A stretch of DNA of 64,000 bases, taken from NCBI RefSeq assembly GCF_040115645.1, contig NW_027096013.1, positions 806,001-870,000 on the forward strand, in the 5' to 3' direction. Below the pieces are notes generated by a model. That model did no database searches, was not told the origin of the DNA, and saw nothing but the letters and a program-made list of their open reading frames with translations. Of the stretch, positions 44,151 through 56,299 are shown one piece after another. The position numbers and the translations under genes were made by a program. Position 1 is the stretch's first letter; every line of letters starts with the position of its first letter. This DNA comes from Euwallacea fornicatus (lineage: Eukaryota > Arthropoda > Insecta > Coleoptera > Curculionidae).

Positions 44151-45028
44151 TGCTAATAAAAATTAAGAGAGCATTTTTTCGTTTACTTACCTTGAGCACC
44201 CACTCCACGCTCCAGTCACTCTACAGAAGTTCCCCAAGTACGGACCTGTCTCAAGGCGCTCAACCCGGACCTGTACCGACACGCCCACTCCACAGGGAGA
44301 GATGGTAACGTAACTTCCTTGACGTAACGACATACCTTTTGCCATAAGACTCCATGTTAATTTTGTCGTAACGACAAACACAGTTTCCGCAATTCACCAC
44401 CTAATCACCTAATAACACAAATAACGTTCACGGTGCGAAAACTCTAAAAACAACCAACAGTTTTCGCAATGTACCTTTAAAGAATGAAATAACGGAACGA
44501 CAAAAATAACGTTACAGGAGAGAGATGGAGATACGTTTAACGTCAACTTTAGCGTAACGACAAAGTTTTTCCCATAAGACTCCATGTTAATTTTGTCGTA
44601 ACGACAAATACAGTTTTCGTAATGCACCACTAAATCAATAAATCACTAAAATAACGTTAACGGTGCGAAAACTCTATAAAAACAACCAATAGTTTTCGCA
44701 GTGCACCTTTCAAGAAATAAATAAAGGAACGACAAAAATAACGTTACAGGAGAGAGATGGAGATACGTTTAACGTCAACTTTAGCGTAACGACAAAGTTT
44801 TTCCCATAAGACTCCATGTTAATTTTGTCGTAACGACAAATACAGTTTTCGCAATACACCGCTAAATCAATAAACCACTAAAATAACGTTAACGGCGCGA
44901 AAACTCCCCCATTTTCCCCATACGTTAATTTAACGGAACGACAAATATAACGTTAACGGAGCAAAAATAACGTTAGCGGATGTGCGAAAACGGCACATTT
45001 GATCTGTAACCCCCCTAGCTCAACTACT
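44151..45028 (-). repeat. Right terminal inverted repeat (878 bp)
   Basis: Reverse complement of the left TIR with 4 mismatches (44517, 44536, 44552, 44602), all in its second subrepeat. It ends CTACT at 45028. It contains the mirrored ~230-bp subrepeats (about 44284-44855). Confidence 0.97.
44155..44160 (+). terminator. Poly(A) signal AATAAA for the last plus-strand gene
   Basis: It lies about 250 bp after the stop of the 159-aa gene, four bases inside the inner edge of the right TIR; it is the mirror of 29134-29139. Confidence 0.55.
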
Positions 45029-45034
45029 GATGCA
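45029..45034. repeat. Target-site duplication, right copy (GATGCA)
   Basis: It directly follows the last TIR base and equals 28260-28265. The satellite resumes in perfect phase with ATCATGATTTGTTGTGG. Confidence 0.97.
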
Positions 45035-48000
45035 ATCATGATTTGTTGTGGCATCTTCAAAATCTCGTCGAGCTGATTAATTTGACACTTTGTTTAACAA
45101 ATTTGGTCCTCATTTGCCGAAGTTATCGAGCTTCAAATTTTGAAAAGTCTCAAAAGATGTGTGTTTGAGCACATAATGTACTATTTTCCTTGGAAATTCA
45201 ACAAGATGCAATAATGATGTGTTGTGGCATCTTCAAAATCTCGTCGAGCTGATTAATTTGACACTTTGTTTAACAAATTTGGTCCTCATTTGCCGAAGTT
45301 ATCGAGCTTCAAAGTTTGAAAAGTCACAAAAGTTGTGAGTTTGAGCACGTAAAGTACTATTTTTCTTGGAAATTCAACAAGATGCAATCATGATTTGTTG
45401 TGGCATCTCCAAAATCTCGTCGAGCTGATGAATTTGCCACTTTGGTTAACAAATTTGGTCCTCATTTGCCGAAGTTATCGAGCTTCAAAGTTTGAAATGT
45501 CTCAAAAGTTCTGTGTTTGAGCACGTAAAGTACTATTTTTCTTGGAAATTCAACAAGATGCAATCATGATTTGTTGTGACATCTTAAAGATCTCTTCGAG
45601 CTGATTAATTTGACACTTTGTTTAACAAATTTGGTCCTCATTTGCCGAAGTTATCGAGCTTCAAAATTTGAAAAGTCTCAAAAGATGTGTGTTTGAGCAC
45701 GTAAAGTACTATTTTTCTTGCAAATTCAACAAGATTCAATAATGATGTGTTGTGGCATCTTCAAAATCTCGTCGAGCTGATTAATTTGGCACTTTGTTTA
45801 ACAAATTTGGTCCTCATTTGCCGAAGTTATCGAGCTTCAAAGTTTGAAAAGTCAAAAAAGTTGTTTGTTTGATCACCTAAAGTACTATTTCTCGTGGAAA
45901 TCCAACAAGATGCAATCATGATTTGTTGTGGCATCTTCAAAATCTCGTCGAGCGATTAATGTGACACTTTGTTTAACAAATTTGGTCCTCATTTGCCGAA
46001 GTTATCGAGCTTCGAAGTTTGAAAAGTCTCAAAACTTGTGTGTTTGAACACGTAAAGTACTATTTTTCTTGCAAATTCAACAAGATTCAATAATGATGTG
46101 TTGTGGCATCTTCAAAATCTCGTCGAGCTGATTAATTTGGCACTTTGTTTAACAAATTTGGTCCTCATTTGCCAAAGTTATCGAGCTTCAAAGTTTGAAA
46201 AGTCACAAAAGTTGTGTGTTTGAGCACATAAAGTATTATTTTCCTTGGAAATGCAACAAGATGCAATCATGATGTGGTGTGACATCTTAAAGATCTCGTC
46301 GAGCTGATGAATTTGCCACTTTGGTTAACAAATTTGGTCCTCATTTGCCGAAGTTATCGAGCTTCAAAGTTTGAAATGTCTCAAAAGTTCTGTGTTTGAG
46401 CACGTAAAGTACTATTTTTCTTGGAAATTCAACAAGATGCAATCATGATTTGTTGTGACATCTTAAAGATCTCTTCGAGCTGATTAATTTGACACTTTGT
46501 TTAACAAATTTGGTCCTCATTTGCCGAAGTTATCGAGCTTCAAAATTTGAAAAGTGTCAAAAGATGTGTGTTTGAGCACGTAAAGTACTATTTTTCTTGC
46601 AAATTCAACAAGATTCAATAATGATGTGTTGTGGCATCTTCAAAATCTCGTCGAGCTGATTAATTTGGCACTTTGTTTAACAAATTTGGTCCTCATTTGC
46701 CGAAGTTATCGAGCTTCAAAGTTTGAAAAGTCAAAAAAGTTGTTTGTTTGATCACCTAAAGTACTATTTCTCTTGGAAATCCAACAAGATGCAATCATGA
46801 TTTGTTGTGGCATCTTCAAAATCTCGTCGAGCTGATTAATTTGACACTTTGTTTAACAAATTTGGTCCTCATTTGCCGAAGTTATCGAGCTTCAAAGTTT
46901 GAAATGTCTCAAAAGTTCTGTGTTTGAGCACGTAAAGTACTATTTTTCTTGCAAATTCAACAAGATTCAATAATGATGTGTTGTGGCATCTTCAAAATCT
47001 CGTCGAGCTGATTAATTTGGCACTTTGTTTAACAAATTTGGTCCTCATTTGCCGAAGTTATGGAGCTTCAAAATTTGAAAAGTCTCAAAAGATGTGTGTT
47101 TGAGCACGTAAAGTACTATTTTTCTTGCAAATTCAACAAGATTCAATAATGATGTGTTGTGGCATCTTCAAAATCTCGTCGAGCTGATTAATTTGGCACT
47201 TTGTTTAACAAATTTGGTCCTCATTTGCCGAAGTTATCGAGCTTCAAAGTTTGAAAAGTCAAAAAAGTTGTTTGTTTGATCACCTAAAGTACTATTTCTC
47301 TTGGAAATCCAACAAGATGCAATCATGATTTGTTGTGGCATCTTCAAAATCTCGTCGAGCTGATTAATTTGACACTTTGTTTAACAAATTTGGTCCTCAT
47401 TTGCCGAAGTTATCGAGCTTCAAATTTTGAAAAGTCTCAAAAGATGTGTGTTTGAGCACATAATGTACTATTTTCCTTGGAAATTCAACAAGATGCAATA
47501 ATGATGTGTTGTGGCATCTTCAAAATCTCGTCGAGCTGATTAATTTGACACTTTGTTTAACAAATTTGGTCCTCATTTGCCGAAGTTATCGAGCTTCAAA
47601 GTTTGAAAAGTCACAAAAGTTGTGAGTTTGAGCACGTAAAGTACTATTTTTCTTGGAAATTCAACAAGATGCAATCATGATTTGTTGTGGCATCTCCAAA
47701 ATCTCGTCGAGCTGATGAATTTGCCACTTTGGTTAACAAATTTGGTCCTCATTTGCCGAAGTTATCGAGCTTCAAAGTTTGAAATGTCTCAAAAGTTCTG
47801 TGTTTGAGCACGTAAAGTACTATTTTTCTTGGAAATTCAACAAGATGCAATCATGATTTGTTGTGACATCTTAAAGATCTCTTCGAGCTGATTAATTTGA
47901 CACTTTGTTTAACAAATTTGGTCCTCATTTGCCGAAGTTATCGAGCTTCAAAATTTAAAAAGTCTCAAAAGATGTGTGTTTGAGCACGTAAAGTACTATT

Positions 48001-48559
48001 TTTCTTGCAAATTCAACAAGATTCAATAATGATGTGTTGTGGCATCTTCAAAATCTCGTCGAGCTGATTAATTTGGCACTTTGTTTAACAAATTTGGTCC
48101 TCATTTGCCGAAGTTATCGAGCTTCAAAGTTTGAAAAGTCAAAAAAGTTGTTTGTTTGATCACCTAAAGCACTATTTCTCTTGGAAATCCAACAAGATAC
48201 AATAATGGTGTTTTGTGGCGTCTTCAAAATCTCGTCGAGCTGATTAATTTGACACTTTGTTTAACAAATTTGGTCCTCATTTGCCGAAGTTATCAAGCTT
48301 CAAAATTTGAAAAGTCTCAAAAGATGTTTGTTTGAGCACGTAAAGTACTATTTTCCTTGCAAATTCAACAAGATTCAATAATGATGTGTTATGGCATCTT
48401 CAAAATCTCGTCGAGCTGATTAATTTGACACTTTGTTTAACAAATTTGGTCCTCATTTGCCGAAGTTATCGAGCTTCAAAGTTTGAAATGTCTCAAAAGT
48501 TCTGTGTTTGAGCACGTATAGTACTATTTTTCTTGGAAATTCAACAAGATGCAATCATG

Positions 48560-51270
48560 ATTTGTTGTGGCATCTTCAAAATCTCGTCGAGCTGATTAAT
48601 TTGGCACTTTGTTTAACAAATTTGGTCCTCATTTGCCAAAGTTATCGAGCTTCAAAGTTTGAAAAGTCACAAAAGTTGTGTGTTTGAGCACCTAAAGTAC
48701 TATTTTCCTTGGAAATTCAACAAGATACAATAATGGTGTTTTGTGGCGTCTTCAAAATCTCGTCGAGCTGATTAATTTGACACTTTGTTTAACAAATTTG
48801 GTCCTCATTTGCCGAAGTTATCGAGCTTCAAAGTTTGAAATGTCTCAAAAGTTCTGTGTTTGAGCACGTATAGTACTATTTTTCTTGGAAATTCAACAAG
48901 ATGCAATCATGATTTGTTGTGACATCTTAAAGATCTCTTCGAGCTGATTAATTTGACACTTTGTTTAACAAATTTGGTCCTCATTTGCCGAAGTTATCGA
49001 GCTTCAAATTTTGAAAAGTCTCAAAAGATGTGTGTTTGAGCACATAAAGTACTATTTTCCTTGGAAATTCAACAAGATGCAATAATGATGTGTTGTGGCA
49101 TCTTCAAAATCTCGTCGAGCTGATTAATTTGACACTTTGTTTAACAAATTTGGTCCTCATTTGCCGAAGTTATCGAGCTTCAAAGTTTGAAAAGTCACAA
49201 AAGTTGTGAGTTTGAGCACGTAAAGTACTATTTTTCTTGGAAATTCAACAAGATGCAATCATGATTTGTTGTGGCATCTCCAAAATCTCGTCGAGCTGAT
49301 GAATTTGCCACTTTGGTTAACAAATTTGGTCCTCATTTGCCAAAGTTATCGAGCTTCAAAGTTTGAAAAGTCACAAAAGTTGTGTGTTTGAGCACCTAAA
49401 GTACTATTTTCCTTGGAAATTCAACAAGATACAATAATGGTGTTTTGTGGCGTCTTCAAAATCTCGTCGAGCTGATTAATTTGACACTTTGTTTAACAAA
49501 TTTGGTCCTCATTTGCCGAAGTTATCAAGCTTCAAAATTTGAAAAGTCTCAAAAGATGTTTGTTTGAGCACGTAAAGTACTATTTTCCTTGCAAATTCAA
49601 CAAGATTCAATAATGATGTGTTATGGCATCTTCAAAATCTCGTCGAGCTGATTAATTTGGCACTTTGTTTAACAAATTTGGTCCTCATTTGCCGAAGTTA
49701 TCGAGCTTCAAAGTTTGAAAAGTCAAAAAAGTTGTTTGTTTGATCACCTAAAGTATTATTTCTCGTGGAAATCCAACAAGATGCAATCATGATTTGTTGT
49801 GGCATCTTCAAAATCTCGTCGAGCTGATTAATTTGGCACTTTGTTTAACAAATTTGGTCCTCATTTGCCAAAGTTATCGAGCTTCAAAGTTTGAAAAGTC
49901 ACAAAAGTTGTGTGTTTGAGCACCTAAAGTACTATTTTCCTTGGAAATTCAACAAGATACAATAATGGTGTTTTGTGGCGTCTTCAAAATCTCGTCGAGC
50001 TGATTAATTTGACACTTTGTTTAACAAATTTGGTCCTCATTTGCCGAAGTTATCGAGCTTCAAAGTTTGAAATGTCTCAAAAGTTCTGTGTTTGAGCACG
50101 TATAGTACTATTTTTCTTGGAAATTCAACAAGATGCAATCATGATTTGTTGTGACATCTTAAAGATCTCTTCGAGCTGATTAATTTGACACTTTGTTTAA
50201 CAAATTTGGTCCTCATTTGCCGAAGTTATCGAGCTTCAAATTTTGAAAAGTCTCAAAAGATGTGTGTTTGAGCACATAAAGTACTATTTTCCTTGGAAAT
50301 TCAACAAGATGCAATAATGATGTGTTGTGGCATCTTCAAAATCTCGTCGAGCTGATTAATTTGACACTTTGTTTAACAAATTTGGTCCTCATTTGCCGAA
50401 GTTATCGAGCTTCAAAGTTTGAAAAGTCACAAAAGTTGTGAGTTTGAGCACGTAAAGTACTATTTTTCTTGGAAATTCAACAAGATGCAATCATGATTTG
50501 TTGTGGCATCTCCAAAATCTCGTCGAGCTGATGAATTTGCCACTTTGGTTAACAAATTTGGTCCTCATTTGCCAAAGTTATCGAGCTTCAAAGTTTGAAA
50601 AGTCACAAAAGTTGTGTGTTTGAGCACCTAAAGTACTATTTTCCTTGGAAATTCAACAAGATACAATAATGGTGTTTTGTGGCGTCTTCAAAATCTCGTC
50701 GAGCTGATTAATTTGACACTTTGTTTAACAAATTTGGTCCTCATTTGCCGAAGTTATCAAGCTTCAAAATTTGAAAAGTCTCAAAAGATGTTTGTTTGAG
50801 CACGTAAAGTACTATTTTCCTTGCAAATTCAACAAGATTCAATAATGATGTGTTATGGCATCTTCAAAATCTCGTCGAGCTGATTAATTTGGCACTTTGT
50901 TTAACAAATTTGGTCCTCATTTGCCGAAGTTATCGAGCTTCAAAGTTTGAAAAGTCAAAAAAGTTGTTTGTTTGATCACCTAAAGTATTATTTCTCGTGG
51001 AAATCCAACAAGATGCAATCATGATTTGTTGTGGCATCTTCAAAATCTCGTCGAGCTGATTAATTTGGCACTTTGTTTAACAAATTTGGTCCTCATTTGC
51101 CAAAGTTATCGAGCTTCAAAGTTTGAAAAGTCACAAAAGTTGTGTGTTTGAGCACCTAAAGTACTATTTTCCTTGGAAATTCAACAAGATACAATAATGG
51201 TGTTTTGTGGCGTCTTCAAAATCTCGTCGAGCTGATTAATTTGACACTTTGTTTAACAAATTTGGTCCTC
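48560..51270. repeat. 7-mer higher-order repeat (1232 bp)
   Basis: The rare GAGCACGTATAGTACT variant occurs at 48515, 48867 and 50099 (spacing 352 and 1232, i.e. 2 and 7 monomers). The order of neighbours (ACAATAATGGTGTTTTGTGG, TGTTATGGCATC, AAAGTATTATTTCTCGTGG) repeats at 1232 bp, about two copies. Edges are approximate. Confidence 0.82.
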
Positions 51271-54200
51271 ATTTACCGATGTTATCGAGCTTCGAAATTT
51301 GAAAAGTCACAAAAGTTGTGTGTTTGAGCACATAAAGTATTATTTTCCTTGGAAATGCAACAAGATGCAATCATGATGTGGTGTGACATCTTAAAGATCT
51401 CGACGAGCTGATGAATTTGCCACTTTGTTTAACAAATTTGGTCCTCATTTACCGATGTTATCGAGCTTCGAAATTTGAAAAGTCACAAAAGTTGTGTGTT
51501 TGAGCACATAAAGTATTATTTTCCTTGGAAATGCAACAAGATGCAATCATGATGTGGTGTGACATCTTAAAGATCTCGTCGAGCTGATGAATTTGCCACT
51601 TTGGTTAACAAATTTGGTCCTCATTTGCCGAAGTTATCGAGCTTCAAAGTTTGAAATGTCTCAAAAGTTCTGTGTTTGAGCACGTAAAGTACTATTTTTC
51701 TTGGAAATTCAACAAGATGCAATCATGATTTGTTGTGACATCTTAAAGATCTCGTCGAGCTGATTAATTTGGCACTTTGTTTAACAAATTTGGTCCTCAT
51801 TTGCCGAAGTTATCGAGCTTCGACGTTTGAAAAGTCTCAAAAGTTGTGTGTTTGAGCACATAAAGTACTATTTTTCTTGCAAATTCAACAAGATTCAATA
51901 ATGATGTGTTGTGGCATTTTCAAAATCTGGTCCAGCTGATTAATTTGGCACTTTGTTTAATAAATTTGGTCCTCATTTGCCGAAGTTATCGAGCTTCAAA
52001 ATTTGAAAAGTCTCAAAAGTTCTGTGTTTGAGCACGTAAAATACTATTTTTCTTGGAAATTCAACAAGATGCAATCATGATTTGTTGCGACATCTTAAAG
52101 ATCTCGTCGAGCTGATGAATTTGCGACTTTGTTTAACAAATTTGGTCCTCATTTGCCGAGGTTATCCAGCTTCAAAGTTTGAAGAGTCTCAAAAGTTGTG
52201 TGTTTCAGCACGTAAAGTACTATTTTTCTTGGAAATTCAACAAGATTCAATAATGATGTGTTGTGGCATCTTCAAAATCTCGTCGAGCTGATTAATTTGG
52301 CACTTTGTTTAACAAATTTGGTCCTCATTTGCCAAAGTTATCGAGCTTCAAAGTTTGAAAAGTCACAAAAGTTGTGTGTTTGAGCACATAAAGTATTATT
52401 TTCCTTGGAAATGCAACAAGATGCAATCATGATGTGGTGTGACATCTTAAAGATCTCGACGAGCTGATGAATTTGCCACTTTGTTTAACAAATTTGGTCC
52501 TCATTTACCGATGTTATCGAGCTTCAAAGTTTGAAATGTCTCAAAAGTTCTGTGTTTGAGCACGTAAAGTACTATTTTTCTTGGAAATTCAACAAGATGC
52601 AATCATGATTTGTTGTGACATCTTAAAGATCTCTTCGAGCTGATTAATTTGACACTTTGTTTAACAAATTTGGTCCTCATTTGCCGAAGTTATCGAGCTT
52701 CAAATTTTGAAAAGTCTCAAAAGATGTGTGTTTGAGCACATAAAGTACTATTTTCCTTGGAAATGCAACAAAATGCAATCATGATTTGTTGCGACATCTT
52801 AAAGATCTCGTCGAGCTGATGAATTTGCGACTTTGTTTAACAAATTTGGTCCTCATTTGCCGAAGTTATCGAGCTTCAAAGTTTGAAAAGTCACAAAAGT
52901 TGTATGTTTGAGCACATAAAGTATTATTTTCCTTGGAAATTCAACAAGTTACAATAATGGTGTTTTGTGGCGTCTTCAAAATCTCGTCGAGCTGATGAAT
53001 TTGCCACTTTGTTTAACAAATTTGGCCCTCATTTGCCGATGTTAACGAGCTTCAAAGTTTGAAAAGTCTCAAAAGTTCTGTGTTTGAGCACGTAAAGTAC
53101 TATTTTTCTTGGAAATTCAACAAGATGCAATAATGATGTGTTGTGGCATCTTCAAAATCTCGTCGAGCTGATTAATTTGGCACTTTGTTTAACAAATTTG
53201 GTCCTCATTTGCCGAAGTTATCGAGCTTCAAAATTTGAAAAGTCTCAAAAGATGTGTGTTTGAGCACATAAAGTAATATTTTCCTTGGAAATTCAATAAG
53301 ATGCAATCATGATTTGTTGTGACATCTTAAAGATATCGTCGAGCTGATTAATTTGACACTTTGTTTAACAAATTTGGTCCTCATTTGCCGAAGTTATCGA
53401 GCTTCAAAGTTTGAAATGTCTCAAAAGTTCTGTGTTTGAGCACGTAAAGTACTATTTTTCTTGGAAATTCAACAAGATGCAATCATGATTTGTTGTGACA
53501 TCTTAAAGATCGCGTCGAGCTGATTAATTTGACACTTTGTTTAACAAATTTGGTCCTCATTTGCCGAAGTTATCAAGCTTCAAAATTTGAAAAGTCTCAA
53601 AAGATGTTTGTTTGAGCACGTAAAGTACTATTTTCCTTGCAAATTCAACAAGATTCAATAATGATGTGTTGTGGCATCTTCAAAATCTCGTCGAGCTGAT
53701 TAATTTGGCACTTTGTTTAACAAATTTGGTCCTCATTTGCCGAAGTTATCGAGCTTCAAAGTTTGAAAAGTCAAAAAAGTTGTTTGTTTGATCACCTAAA
53801 GTACTATTTCTCGTGGAAATCCAACAAGATGCAATCATGATTTGTTGTGGCATCTTCAAAATCTCGTCGAGCTGATTAATTTGGCACTTTGTTTAACAAA
53901 TTTGGTCCTCATTTGCCAAAGTTATCGAGCTTCAAAGTTTGAAAAGTCACAAAAGTTGTGTGTTTGAGCACCTAAAGTACTATTTTCCTTGGAAATTCAA
54001 CAAGATACAATAATGGTGTTTTGTGGCGTCTTCAAAATCTCGTCGAACTGATTAATTTGACACTTTGTTTAACAAATTTGGTCCTCATTTGCCGAAGTTA
54101 TCGAGCTTCAAAGTTTGAAATGTCTCAAAAGTTTTGTGTTTGAGCACGTAAAGTACTATTTTTCTTGGAAATTCAACAAGATGCAATCATGATTTGTTGT

Positions 54201-56299
54201 GACATCTTAAAGATCTCTTCGAGCTGATTAATTTGACACTTTGTTTAACAAATTTGGTCCTCATTTGCCGAAGTTATCGAGCTTCAAATTTTGAAAAGTC
54301 TCAAAAGATGTGTGTTTGAGCACATAAAGTACTATTTTCCTTGGAAATTCAACAAGATGCAATAATGATGTGTTGTGGCATCTTCAAAATCTCGTCGAGC
54401 TGATTAATTTGACACTTTGTTTAACAAATTTGGTCCTCATTTGCCGAAGTTATCGAGCTTCAAAGTTTGAAAAGTCTCAAAAGTTGTGTGTTTGTGCACG
54501 TAAAGTACTATTTTTCTTGGAAATTCAACAAGATGCAATCATGATTTGTTGTGACATCTTAAAGATCTCGTCGAGCTGATTAATTTGACACTTTGTTTAA
54601 CAAATTTGGTCCTCATTTGCCGACGTTATCCAGCTTCAAAGTTTGAAGAGTCTCAAAAGTTGTGTGTTTGTGCACGTAAAGTACTATTTTCCTTGGAAAT
54701 GCTACAAGATGCAATCATGATGTGGTGTGACATCTTAAAGATCTCGTCGAGCTGATGAATTTGCCACTTTGTTTAACAAATTTGGTCCTCATTTGCCGAA
54801 GTTATCGAGCTTCAAAGTTTGAAAAGTCTCAAAAGTTGTGTGTTTGAGCTCGTAAAGTACTATTTTTCTTGGAAATTCAACAAGATGCAATAATGATGTG
54901 TTGTGGCATCTTCAAAATCTCGTCGAGCTGATTAATTTGACACTTTGTTTAACAAATTTGGTCCTCATTTGCCGAAATTATCGAGCTTCAAAGTTTGAAA
55001 AGTCACAAAAGTTGTGTGTTTGAGCACATAAAGTATTATTTTCCTTGGAAATGCAACAAAATGCAATCATGATTTGTTGCGACATCTTAAAGATCTCGTC
55101 GAGCTGATGAATTTGCGACTTTGTTTAACAAATTTGGTCCTCATTTGCCGAGGTTATCCAGCTTCAAAGTTTGAAGAGTCTCAAAAGTTGTGTGTTTCAG
55201 CACGTAAAGTACTATTTTTCTTGGAAATTCAACAAGATTCAATAATGATGTGTTGTGGCATCTTCAAAATCTCGTCGAGCTGATTAATTTGACACTTTGT
55301 TTAACAAATTTGGTCCTCATTTGCCGAAGTTATCGAGCTTCAAAGTTTGAAATGTCTCAAAAGTTCTGTGTTTGAGCACGTAAAGTACTATTTTTCTTGG
55401 AAATTCAACAAGATGCAATCATGATTTGTTGTGACATCTTAAAGATCTCTTCGAGCTGATTAATTTGACACTTTGTTTAACAAATTTGGTCCTCATTTGC
55501 CGAAGTTATCGAGCTTCGAAGTTTGAAAAGTCTCAAAACTTGTGTGTTTGAACACGTAAAGTACTATTTTTCTTGCAAATTCAACAAGATTCAATAATGA
55601 TGTGTTGTGGCATCTTCAAAATCTCGTCGAGCTGATTAATTTGGCACTTTGTTTAACAAATTTGGTCCTCATTTGCCAAAGTTATCGAGCTTCAAAGTTT
55701 GAAAAGTCACAAAAGTTGTGTGTTTGAGCACATAAAGTATTATTTTCCTTGGAAATGCAACAAGATGCAATCATGATGTGGTGTGACATCTTAAAGATCT
55801 CGTCGAGCTGATTAATTTGGCACTTTGTTTAACAAATTTGGTCCTCATTTGCCGAAGTTATCGAGCTTCGAAGTTTGAAAAGTCTCAAAACTTGTGTGTT
55901 TGAACACGTAAAGTACTATTTTTCTTGCAAATTCAACAAGATTCAATAATGATGTGTTGTGGCATCTTCAAAATCTCGTCGAGCTGATGAATTTGCCACT
56001 TTGGTTAACAAATTTGGTCCTCATTTGCCAAAGTTATCGAGCTTCAAAGTTTGAAATGTCTCAAAAGTTCTGTGTTTGAGCACGTAAAGTACTATTTTTC
56101 TTGGAAATTCAACAAGATGCAATCATGATTTGTTGTGACATCTTAAAGATCTCTTCGAGCTGATTAATTTGACACTTTGTTTAACAAATTTGGTCCTCAT
56201 TTGCCGAAGTTATCGAGCTTCGAAGTTTGAAAAGTCTCAAAACTTGTGTGTTTGAACACGTAAAGTACTATTTTTCTTGCAAATTCAACAAGATTCAAT

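Larger units (their letters stand above)
28266..45028. mobile_element. Complete Maverick/Polinton element, 16,763 bp
   Basis: The element has 878-bp TIRs starting with AGTAGTTGAG and ending in the reverse complement, a 6-bp target-site duplication, and the full Polinton core gene set: protein-primed DNA polymerase B, retrovirus-like integrase with chromodomain, A32/FtsK packaging ATPase, adenain-like protease, and minor and major capsid proteins. Size is at the compact end of the 15-20 kb usual for the family (established knowledge). All core ORFs are uninterrupted with their catalytic motifs present. The low TIR divergence (4 differences) points to recent insertion. The only possible break is a single in-frame stop between two small ORFs at 36987. 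Virion formation is inferred from gene content only. Confidence 0.97.
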
